NCBI GenBank assembly: GCA_040393065.1
Contig: JBEBUW010000147.1
Coordinates: forward strand, 1 to 10,106
Length of the DNA: 10,106 nt
DNA from: JACCWM01 sp040393065
Lineage (GTDB): Bacteria > Myxococcota_A > Bradymonadia > Bradymonadales > Bradymonadaceae
Reading direction: 5' to 3'
Every line of letters begins with the position of its first letter. The first letter of the stretch is position 1. Under the pieces are notes generated by a model. The model saw only the letters and a program-made list of their open reading frames with translations, had not been told where the DNA came from and searched no databases. Positions 1 through 6,813 of the stretch are shown here, piece by piece. The translations under genes were made by a program, and so were the position numbers.

Positions 1-173
1 CGGCGTGGTGGTGATCGGAGAATTGGGTGGTTTGCGGCGTGGTGGTGATCGGAGAGTTGGGGGGGGGCGGCGTGGTGGTGATCGGGGAATTGGGTGGTTT
101 GCAGCGTGGTGGGTAGAGATGTTGGGTGGTTTGCGGTGTGGTGGTGATCGGAGAATTGGGTGGTTTGCGGCGT
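1..173. repeat. G-rich minisatellite, about 34 bp units
   Basis: Five head-to-tail units start at 1, 35, 68, 102 and 134, with a partial sixth at 168. Each begins CGGCGTGGTGGTGATCGG or a variant and ends TTGGGTGGTTTG. Unit lengths are 34, 33, 34, 32 and 34 bp. Unit 2 ends in a run of nine Gs (59-67) instead of the usual ending, and unit 4 is the most diverged. The plus strand is very rich in G and poor in C. The lengths are not multiples of three, so a reading frame shifts between units and coding is unlikely. The array runs off the left edge, so its full size is unknown. Confidence 0.9.
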
Positions 174-288
174 TCCCACCCGTCGGCTGACGCCGAGGGC
201 TAAAACGACCGGCGGCGCTCCGCTCAGGCTGACGCCTGGCTGCGCGGGTGCGTGTGTTGTCAAATCGTGCTCGAACCACAATCCATCC

Positions 289-312
289 ACCCGCGAAGCC
301 GGGTGAAACCCG
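289..312. repeat. Overlapping alternative hairpins with GAA centres
   Basis: ACCCG (289-293) can pair with CGGGT (300-304), and the same CGGGT can instead pair with ACCCG (308-312) around a GAA loop (305-307). The middle arm is shared, so the two stems exclude each other. This could be a small switch-like RNA structure or just part of a dispersed palindromic repeat; no gene starts nearby on either strand. Confidence 0.5.
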
Positions 313-336
313 TGCGGAGCGCAGCGTCTGTGCTAG

Positions 337-355
337 CCCCGCATGAAATGCGGGG
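337..355. terminator. Strong 8 bp hairpin, possible plus-strand terminator
   Basis: CCCCGCAT (337-344) and ATGCGGGG (348-355) form a perfect 8 bp stem around a GAA loop, followed by only three Ts (356-358). The T-run is too short for a classical intrinsic terminator and no plus-strand gene is visible upstream in the window, so it may equally be a palindromic dispersed repeat. Confidence 0.35.
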
Positions 356-527
356 TTTGACGTGGCGTTCCGCCCGATTTTGTATGGCGTGCCGTGATGG
401 GTGGTGTGGGATGCGGCGGGTGGACGTTGGGTTGGTGAAATGGCATCGGGATGGCGTTGCAGAGCTGAAGGTCAGGATCGGTCGACGGCCGCCCGGGATT
501 TCGTTTTTTGTGGTCGGATGGGTGGAT

Positions 528-1108
528 CTAGAAGCCGAAGCGCAGGCCGGTGCGAAAACCGATGTTGAGGTGTTCCATGGGGCCGAAATAGTAGGCTGTG
601 GAGAGTTCGGTTTCGAGGTGGAGGATGGGGAACAGGGCGTAGGACCAGCCGGGATGGAGGTAGACGCCGGTGTAGGGGGAATCGCGGGTGCCCATGGTGG
701 AGAGCCAGCCCACGCCGCCGCGCAGGTACAGGGTATTCCACCAGCGGTGGGTCTGCGGAGTGAGTGCGGTGCGCAGGCCGATGGCGTAGCCGGAGGTCGG
801 GAAGTTGCCGCCGAGGAGCATGGTGCCGTAGCGGTATTCGGCTTCGAAGCTGGCGAAGCGGTGCCAGCTTAAGTTGGCGCCGAGATCCAGGTTCCAGGTC
901 TGGCGGTCAAAGCATGGGCAGGCCGAGGAGCGGTACAGGCCAAAGCCGGAGCGTGCGTAGGTGGAGACGCCGGGGAGCAGGGAAAAGGTGCTTTCGGTGT
1001 TTCCGGTGCTTTGGGTGCTTTGGGTGCTTTCTTCTTGGGCGGATGTGGTGCGGGTGACGGCCAGGATCAGGAAGAAAATTGCCAGGATGATGAGGAATTT
1101 GGTGATTC

Positions 1109-1112
<4 letters not shown>
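528..1112 (-). CDS. Small outer-membrane beta-barrel protein
   Basis: The gene encodes a 194-residue predicted outer-membrane protein. Residues 1-25 are a clear Sec signal peptide (basic start, long hydrophobic core, cleavage likely after TTSA). A low-complexity Ser/Thr/Gln/Glu linker follows (about 26-42), made by a 9 bp DNA repeat. The rest alternates polar and aromatic/hydrophobic residues in short strands rich in Gly and Tyr (for example EAEYRYG and YLRGGVGW), and the protein ends in Phe (RTGLRFGF), as outer-membrane barrels often do. The start is GTG at 1112, preceded by an AGGAG ribosome site five bases upstream. It overlaps the stop of the peptidase gene by 4 nt (GTGA), so the two are probably co-transcribed and translationally coupled. 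I do not recognise the family; an 8-strand barrel is a guess. Transport or binding function cannot be assigned. Confidence 0.85.
1005..1031. repeat. 9 bp triplicate inside the barrel gene
   Basis: GGTGCTTTG occurs twice in tandem (1005-1013, 1014-1022), followed by GGTGCTTTC (1023-1031). On the coding minus strand this gives a Ser-Thr-Gln type repeat directly after the signal peptide. Unit length is a multiple of three, so changes in copy number would lengthen or shorten the linker without a frameshift. Confidence 0.8.
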
Positions 1113-2308
<1,196 letters not shown>

Positions 2309-2395
2309 AAACAGACAGAGCGTCGTACATGCGAGGGGGATACGAATGGGAAAACATTTGGTTTTGGAATGTTCATGGGAACAGGGCGCGTAGGT

Positions 2396-2415
2396 CTGCC
2401 GCCGGGGGGCGGCAG
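2396..2415. repeat. 8 bp GC hairpin in the peptidase leader
   Basis: CTGCCGCC (2396-2403) pairs perfectly with GGCGGCAG (2408-2415) around GGGG. If the predicted promoter at 2457-2465 is used, this stem lies in the 5' untranslated RNA of the peptidase gene, where it could affect translation or RNA stability. There is no T-run behind it in the minus direction, so an intrinsic terminator is unlikely. Confidence 0.6.
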
Positions 2416-2451
2416 GGGCTCACACCGTGATTTTGGAGCAGGCGCAGTGAG

Positions 2452-2472
2452 AGGGAATTGTAGCAATTCCCT
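2452..2472. promoter_or_regulatory. Perfect palindrome, candidate TetR operator
   Basis: The arms AGGGAATTG (2452-2460) and CAATTCCCT (2464-2472) are perfectly complementary around TAG. A 9+3+9 palindrome with an odd centre is a common shape for TetR-family operators. It lies in the divergent region between the peptidase and the TetR gene and covers the best minus-strand -10 box, so binding would be expected to block the peptidase promoter. Assignment to the adjacent regulator is inferred from position. Confidence 0.55.
2457..2465 (-). promoter_or_regulatory. Extended -10 promoter for the peptidase/barrel pair
   Basis: Read on the minus strand, 2465-2457 is TGC followed by TACAAT, an extended -10 element with five of six matches to TATAAT. 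I find no good -35 box 17 bp upstream, which is tolerated for extended -10 promoters. Transcription would start near 2450 and leave a leader of about 100-140 nt before the peptidase gene. Confidence 0.4.
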
Positions 2473-2575
2473 GTTGGATGCGTGCGGCCAGACGTATTGT
2501 TGATAAAGGAAAGGGTAATCACTGCGCGATATGCGAGCAATGCGAAAACAGGCGGCGGATTGTGAAAGGGTGTGC

Positions 2576-2604
2576 TTGAAGAGTGCAGGTGTGGGGTGTA
2601 GGGT
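2576..2604 (+). promoter_or_regulatory. Weak sigma-70-like promoter for the TetR operon
   Basis: TTGAAG (2576-2581) and TAGGGT (2599-2604) are separated by 17 bp, matching the -35 and -10 consensus at four and three of six positions. Transcription would start near 2611, leaving a leader of about 78 nt. The match is weak. Confidence 0.25.
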
Positions 2605-2677
2605 GCGTCTTTCGGGGTTTGCGGGCCATTTTTGGGGGTAAAAAATCTCTGGAAGTTGGCGTGGTCACTGCATTGTC

Positions 2678-2683
2678 GAAGGA
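2678..2683 (+). promoter_or_regulatory. Ribosome binding site fixing the TetR start
   Basis: GAAGGA lies five bases before the ATG at 2689. This supports that start over the open frame's upstream extension to 2632, which adds residues unlike the family. Confidence 0.7.
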
Positions 2684-2688
2684 AAAGC

Positions 2689-3357
2689 ATGAGTAGTGTG
2701 GGTCGTCGTAAGATACGCCGGGAGGATCGTCGGGATCGTCGTCGCGAGGAGTTAAAGCGCGCGGCGATCGATGTGTTTTATGAGCATGGTTATCATGCGG
2801 CGAAGGTGTCGGAGATCGTGCAGCGCGTGGGTGTGGCGCAGGGCACGTTTTATTTGTATTTCGAGGGCAAGCAGCCGCTGTTCGGGGAAATCGTGAGTGA
2901 TTTTCTGGAACTGGTGGTTTCGACGGTGGCGAGCTGGGAGCCGGCGAGCATTGATACGCGGGAGGTATTGCGCGAGGAGCTGACGCGGGTGGGGATGATG
3001 CTGACGGAGGTGCTTCTTGAAAACCCGAGGCTGACGGCTATCTTTTTTAAGGAAGCGCAGGCGGTAGCGCCTGAAATCACCACGTTGATCCATGAGTTTT
3101 ACAGTACGCTGGCGGCGATGCTGACGGACTTTAACGGGATATTGCACCAGCGCGGCGTGATACCGGATATGAACTTTCGGATTCTGGCGTTTATGACGAT
3201 CGGGATGGTAGAGCGCGTGATTTTGGAGCATGTGGTGTACGAGAATGTGGGCAATCCGTCGCCGCGTGAGGTGGTGGAACACCTGGTGATGCATTATCTC
3301 GCGGGCACGACCGAGCCGATTGCGCATACGTATGGCGTAAAGGACGTAGAATCATGA
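2689..3357 (+). CDS. TetR/AcrR-family transcriptional regulator
   Basis: A 222-residue one-component repressor of the TetR family, which binds palindromic DNA as a dimer and releases it on binding a small molecule. Residues 1-20 are very basic. The helix-turn-helix follows, from about 22 to 65: RAAIDVFYEHGY, then VSEIVQRVGVAQGTFYLYF (40-58) and GKQPLF. The remaining helices (about 70-215) form the ligand and dimer domain, which has no recognisable ligand signature. Its stop overlaps the cutA start by 4 nt (ATGA), so it is the first gene of an operon with cutA and the phosphotransferase-like gene, and it is divergent from the S41 peptidase. Self-regulation and control of the divergent genes through the 2452-2472 palindrome are likely but inferred. 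Length is normal for the family. Confidence 0.93.
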   Translation: MSSVGRRKIRREDRRDRRREELKRAAIDVFYEHGYHAAKVSEIVQRVGVAQGTFYLYFEGKQPLFGEIVSDFLELVVSTVASWEPASIDTREVLREELTRVGMMLTEVLLENPRLTAIFFKEAQAVAPEITTLIHEFYSTLAAMLTDFNGILHQRGVIPDMNFRILAFMTIGMVERVILEHVVYENVGNPSPREVVEHLVMHYLAGTTEPIAHTYGVKDVES

Positions 3358-3686
3358 GTGATGAGCAGAAACTTCGTGTGGTGTTGTGTAATTGTTCGCC
3401 GCAGGAGTCGGCCGGGCTGGGCCGTCAGCTTGTGGAGGAGCGACTGGCGGCGTGTGTGAACATCGTTGCCGGCGTGACGAGCATTTATGAATGGAAGGGC
3501 AAGTTGTGTGAGGAAGCCGAGCACACGCTTGTGATCAAGACAACGGAAGCGCGTTATGAGGCGTTGAAACAGCGGATCAAAGAACTTCACAGCTATGAAG
3601 TGCCTGAAATTCTTGCGTTTTCGTGCAGTGACGCACTTTCCACATACGCGCAGTGGGTCTATGAGCAGGTTTCCGAGCGAGTCTGA
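3354..3686 (+). CDS. cutA: Divalent-cation tolerance protein CutA
   Basis: A 110-residue complete CutA. The family forms stable cytoplasmic trimers, is linked to copper/divalent-metal tolerance and resembles PII signalling proteins in fold; its exact biochemical role is unsettled. Family hallmarks are all visible: the ferredoxin-like start LRVVLCNC, RLAACVNIV (30-38, with the conserved Cys34), SIYEWKGK (43-50, with the invariant Trp), VIKTTEARYEALKQRI (60-75) and LHSYEVPEI (78-86). The start codon overlaps the TetR stop (ATGA), and an AAAGGA ribosome site ends nine bases upstream at 3344. Its 3' end overlaps the start of the next gene by about 26 nt. Placement between a TetR regulator and a PEP-synthase-like enzyme suggests regulated expression, unlike the usual stand-alone housekeeping cutA. 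Confidence 0.95.
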   Translation: MSDEQKLRVVLCNCSPQESAGLGRQLVEERLAACVNIVAGVTSIYEWKGKLCEEAEHTLVIKTTEARYEALKQRIKELHSYEVPEILAFSCSDALSTYAQWVYEQVSERV

Positions 3687-6429
3687 AGTTTTCGTAGGGA
3701 ATGCGGCGGCGACCCGGCGTCGTGCGCAGTTTACGGTTTCGCTGACCGAGGGAATTTCGGCCAGTGTGTCCGGTGGGCTGGCCGGTGGTCAGAGTGGCGA
3801 AGAAAAACATGGGGAGGCGGCCTGGCCGGCGGCGAAGGTTGGCGGCAAGGCGCAGGGTTTGCGGCGGCTTGTGGAGGAGGGATTTCTGGTGCCGCCGGCT
3901 TTTTGCGTGACGACGGATGCGTTTGCGCATTTTACGCAGCCTTTGATGGCGGGTGTGGAGACGCTGGACGGGCTTCGCGAGGCGATTCGGGAGCTTTCGT
4001 TTCCGCCGGATTTTGTCGAAGAGATCACGCGTCAGCTTAAGCGCCTGGGCGGTGATTCGTTTGCGGTGCGTTCGTCGGCTCTCGAAGAAGATCAGCTTGA
4101 GCACAGCTTTGCGGGGCAGCAGCTTTCGGTGCTGAATGTGAGTTCGCCGGAAGGTGTTTTGCGGGCGATTTGCGAGGTCTGGGCAAGTCTTTTTGGGCTG
4201 GAGAGCTTGTTGTATCGGGCGCAGATGGGGCTGGATGTGGTGCCGCGTGCGATGGGCGTGATCGTGCAGCGCATGGTGCATCCGGTGGCGGGCGGCGTGA
4301 TGTTTACGGTCGATCCGCTGCATTTTGATGGCGATGAAATGGTGATCAGTTCGGCGGCCGGCTCGGCGGAGACGGTGGTCGGCGGGGGGGCTACGAACAC
4401 GTATTATCTGGATAAGGCGTCGGCGTATGTGCGGCGTCATATTTCGGCGGCGCGTGAAGAGGAAGGCAACAAGAGCGACGAGCCACAAGACAGCGCCGGC
4501 AAAGGGGTGCATCTGACGGAGCAGCAGATTGCGGTGCTGGTGGAGGCCGGCCGGCGCATCGAGGCGATTTTTGGAAGTCCGCAGGATATTGAGTGGGCGT
4601 GGGGCGAGCAGGGGGCGAATCGTCATGAGCCGGGGCGGTTGTATTTTTTGCAAACGCGGCCGATTACAGCCCCCACTGGCGCGGCGGAAGCGTCCTCGGT
4701 GTGGACGAATGCGAATGTCGGCGAAGCGTTGCCGGGCGTGGCGACGCCGCTGACGTGGAGCATCATTCATCGGTTCAGTCGCAAGGGGTTTGAGCAGGCG
4801 TTCGGGACGCTGGGGCTGGCGGTGCCGGCGGAATTTGAGCTGGTGCGTGAGTTTCGGGGGCGGGTGTATTTGAATTTGACGCAGTTCATGACGGTGGCCA
4901 GCGGCATTCCGTTGTTGAAGCCGGAGACCTTGTTTGCGATGGCCGGCGGCGGTGGCGTAGATCTTGTGCGGGATCGGTACGAGAAGCGTTCGGCGCGCAG
5001 GTTCTGGCTGAAGTTGCCGACGACGGTTCCGAAAATCATTGCAGCGCAGCTTTCGATGCCGGTCGTGGCGCCGGTGTGGGGCAAGTATTTTACGGAGAAG
5101 TGCGAGGAGTTTTTCGACCGGGATTTGCGTGCGGTTTCGCGGGAGCGATTGCGTGCGGAGCTTGCGCAGATCGATCGGTTGTTTGATCGCACGGGTCTGG
5201 TGATGCTGACGACGAGCTCGAATTTTTTGATGAGTTATGTGGTCACGCGTGAGCTTTTGCGGCTGTGGGGCGGTGCGGAATCTGCGGATCGTGAGCGCGA
5301 GTTGTTCGGCGGTATGCAGGTCAAGAGCGCGGAGCCGGGGCTTGCGTTGCTGGAGCTGGGGCGGATTTTGCGGCGTTCGTACAGGCTGCGCAAACTGGTG
5401 GCGGAAACGCCGGCCGAGCAGGTGCATGCGACGCTGGTTGCGCAGAGCGCGCATGAGGATGTGGCGAGTTTTCTGGCGGCGCTGGATGATTTCCGGGAGG
5501 AGTACGGGCATCGTGCGCCGCGCGAGGCGGAGCTATCGACGCCGCGCTGGCGCGAGGACACGACGTTTTTGTTTGAGGTCATGAAAAGCTTTGTGGCGGC
5601 GCCGTATCTGGCGAGTTCGTTGCAGTTGGAGCGGGAGCGTCGTCGTGCGCAGGAGGTTTCCAGCGAGATTGTGCAGAAGGCGTTTTTGCCGGGGCTGAGG
5701 CAGGTTTTTGAGCTTGTGCTCAAGGTGACGCGCGGCAATGCGCAGCTTCGTGAATACATGCGCGATCGGGTGGTGGATTCGCTGGATATTTATCGACGGT
5801 ATTTTCTGGCGTGCGGGCATCATCTGGTGCGGGACGGGTTTTTGCGTGAGGCGGAGGATGTTTTTTATCTGACCTACGAGGAGATCCGGGCCTGGCTGGC
5901 AAGCGACGAGCGCGGTGCGGAGGAACGTGCGGTGGCCGGGCAGTTTGCGGTGCGTGTGCTGGTGCGCAAAGCGGTGCAGGAACAGTATCGGAATCAGCCT
6001 GATCCGCCGGATACGTTTTTGTTGCGCGGCCATGAGATGATTGCCGAGGAAGAGATCGGCGTGCGTGTGCAGACCGGCGCGGATGAGAACGAAGGCGTGT
6101 ATCTGGAGTTGTACGGGCTGCCGGGAAGTTCGGGTCGGGTGACGGGGCGCGCGCGTGTGATTCATGATCCGTATCGCGAGGATGCGGTGATTTTGCCCGG
6201 CGAGGTGCTGGTGGCGCCGTACACGGATGTTGGGTGGACGCCGTTGTTTTTGACGGCGCGGGCGGTGATCACAAGCCTGGGCGGGCCGCTGAGCCACGCG
6301 TGTATTGTGGCCCGGGAGTATGGAATTCCGACGGTCGTGAACGCAAAGCGCGCGACGGAGGTGATTCAGACGGGCGATGTGGTGACGGTCGATGGAGATC
6401 GCGGTGTGGTGTATGTGCGGCGATCTTGA
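3661..6429 (+). CDS. PEP synthase / rifampicin phosphotransferase-like dikinase
   Basis: From the ATG at 3661 this is a 922-residue protein. An ATP-grasp (PPDK N) domain spans about 57-340, with VGGKAQGL (Lys63), VRSSALEED (Arg137), GGVMFTVDP (211-219) and LQTRPIT (from Gln331). A middle region (about 345-830) starts WTNANVGEALPG and contains YGHRAPRE (615-622). The C-terminal swivelling domain (about 838-922) carries TSLGGPLSHACIVAREYGIP with the phospho-carrier His879. The PEP/pyruvate-binding TIM barrel of true PEP synthase or PPDK is missing. This ATP-grasp/middle/His-domain layout is that of rifampicin phosphotransferase and its many uncharacterised relatives, which use ATP to phosphorylate a substrate bound in the middle domain. 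The substrate is unknown here. Residues 1-55 are an unusual Gly/Ser/Ala-rich extension. The start overlaps cutA by 26 nt and has no clear ribosome site; GTG at 3766 (after GAGGGA at 3748) is an alternative. It is the last gene of the operon. Confidence 0.88.
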   Translation: MSRFPSESEVFVGNAAATRRRAQFTVSLTEGISASVSGGLAGGQSGEEKHGEAAWPAAKVGGKAQGLRRLVEEGFLVPPAFCVTTDAFAHFTQPLMAGVETLDGLREAIRELSFPPDFVEEITRQLKRLGGDSFAVRSSALEEDQLEHSFAGQQLSVLNVSSPEGVLRAICEVWASLFGLESLLYRAQMGLDVVPRAMGVIVQRMVHPVAGGVMFTVDPLHFDGDEMVISSAAGSAETVVGGGATNTYYLDKASAYVRRHISAAREEEGNKSDEPQDSAGKGVHLTEQQIAVLVEAGRRIEAIFGSPQDIEWAWGEQGANRHEPGRLYFLQTRPITAPTGAAEASSVWTNANVGEALPGVATPLTWSIIHRFSRKGFEQAFGTLGLAVPAEFELVREFRGRVYLNLTQFMTVASGIPLLKPETLFAMAGGGGVDLVRDRYEKRSARRFWLKLPTTVPKIIAAQLSMPVVAPVWGKYFTEKCEEFFDRDLRAVSRERLRAELAQIDRLFDRTGLVMLTTSSNFLMSYVVTRELLRLWGGAESADRERELFGGMQVKSAEPGLALLELGRILRRSYRLRKLVAETPAEQVHATLVAQSAHEDVASFLAALDDFREEYGHRAPREAELSTPRWREDTTFLFEVMKSFVAAPYLASSLQLERERRRAQEVSSEIVQKAFLPGLRQVFELVLKVTRGNAQLREYMRDRVVDSLDIYRRYFLACGHHLVRDGFLREAEDVFYLTYEEIRAWLASDERGAEERAVAGQFAVRVLVRKAVQEQYRNQPDPPDTFLLRGHEMIAEEEIGVRVQTGADENEGVYLELYGLPGSSGRVTGRARVIHDPYREDAVILPGEVLVAPYTDVGWTPLFLTARAVITSLGGPLSHACIVAREYGIPTVVNAKRATEVIQTGDVVTVDGDRGVVYVRRS

Positions 6430-6595
6430 TGGGTAGCTGTCAGACGGCAAAGTAAAAGCACAGCCAGAGTGTGTCTCTCGCGAAGCCGCGAAGGAAAGCT
6501 TAGAAAGGCTCAGAATAAGAAAGAATAAAGGGAAGCACGCGCAGATTTGTGAGCAATCATCCGGGCAGAGCACTCGCCGCGCCGGTTGAGGCAAA

Positions 6596-6793
6596 TTGGG
6601 GTTCGGCCTTGTAGGATGCGCCCCGGAAGGGTTTTTGCAAAATAAAAAAGCGTGCCGGGCAGGCCGGAAGGCATGCGTGCAGTGCATTGAAGTGTGCCGG
6701 GCAGCCCGGAAGGTATGCGAGCGGTGCGTTGAAGTGTGCCGGGCACTTCGGAGGGCATGCGAGCGGTGCATTGGCAGGTGCCGGGCACTTTAA
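6596..6793 (+). CDS. Possible small Cys-rich repeat protein (doubtful)
   Basis: A 65-residue open frame with a TTG start and a GAGG four bases upstream reads through the 42 bp array and ends at a TAA just after it. The repeat becomes a 14-residue unit, for example CRAARKVCERCVEV, with Cys at positions 1, 8 and 11 in every complete unit; the other positions change conservatively (Lys/Arg, Val/Ile, Ala/Val). Spacings of 7, 3 and 4 would put all Cys on one face of a helix, reminiscent of copper-storage (Csp/DUF326-like) four-helix proteins. However, the array is also open in other frames, the start codon is weak, and the frame sits between convergent genes. It may be an accident of the repeat. 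Confidence 0.2.
   Translation: MGFGLVGCAPEGFLQNKKACRAGRKACVQCIEVCRAARKVCERCVEVCRALRRACERCIGRCRAL
6650..6790. repeat. 42 bp tandem repeat, about 3.3 copies
   Basis: The core GTGCCGGGCA recurs at 6652, 6694, 6736 and 6778, exactly 42 bp apart, with conserved GCATGCG/GTATGCG and GTGC(A/G)TTG blocks in between. Each unit has its own potential stem after the core: CCGGGC-A-GCCCGG in copy 2, and GTGC-CGG-GCAC in copies 3 and 4. The arms differ between copies, so the stem may be maintained while the sequence changes. Because 42 is a multiple of three, long frames stay open on both strands. Confidence 0.9.
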
Positions 6794-6813
6794 AAAGGTG
6801 TTTGGGGGCGTAT

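Larger units (their letters stand above)
174..527. other. Non-coding region with several short hairpins
   Basis: I see no convincing gene here; the plus-strand open frame that crosses it is mostly the shadow of the beta-barrel gene. The stretch holds an imperfect palindrome at about 180-202 (CCGTCGGC, TGAC, GCCGAGGG), a chain of hairpins at 289-312, a strong hairpin at 337-355 and a G-rich tract at 399-431. It lies downstream of the minus-strand beta-barrel gene, but I see no clear stem followed by a T-run in that orientation, so transcription termination there is unexplained. Confidence 0.6.
2442..2527. repeat. Long-range 9 bp inverted repeat
   Basis: GCGCAGTGA (2442-2450) and TCACTGCGC (2519-2527) are exact reverse complements 68 bp apart. 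The left arm abuts the 21 bp palindrome. A third TCACTGC lies at 2665-2671, just before the TetR start, and a smaller TCAC-ACC-GTGA palindrome lies at 2420-2430. These may be additional regulator sites in the divergent control region, but a chance origin cannot be excluded for the shorter ones. Confidence 0.45.
6430..6813. other. Convergent intergenic region
   Basis: This lies between the ends of the plus-strand operon and the minus-strand acetyltransferase gene. It holds a small TCGCG-AAGC-CGCGA stem (6478-6491), a weak CCC-GGG hairpin with five Ts (about 6621-6635) and the 42 bp tandem array. Transcription from both sides must end here, and the array's stems are the likeliest place, though none is a textbook intrinsic terminator. 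The T-run for minus-strand transcripts (minus-strand TTTTTTATTTT, at 6639-6649) lies just beyond the array. Confidence 0.6.

Noticed and set aside
1..173. CRISPR array
   Set aside because: The 34 bp units are directly adjacent without unique spacers, so this is a minisatellite.
252..872. 206-codon plus-strand open frame
   Set aside because: It is mainly antisense to the beta-barrel gene, which has a signal peptide and ribosome site; no family resemblance.
3595..3660. Upstream ATG for the dikinase-like gene
   Set aside because: It would overlap cutA by 92 nt and add residues that are only cutA read in another frame; the ATG at 3661 is more credible.
3577..5511. 644-codon minus-strand open frame opposite the dikinase-like gene
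   Set aside because: The translation is an Arg/His/Leu/Pro-rich shadow of a gene with clear catalytic motifs on the other strand.
5533..6771. 412-codon minus-strand open frame crossing the 42 bp array
   Set aside because: Most of it is antisense to the dikinase-like gene; its repeated His/Arg-rich start is only the 42 bp array read in another frame.
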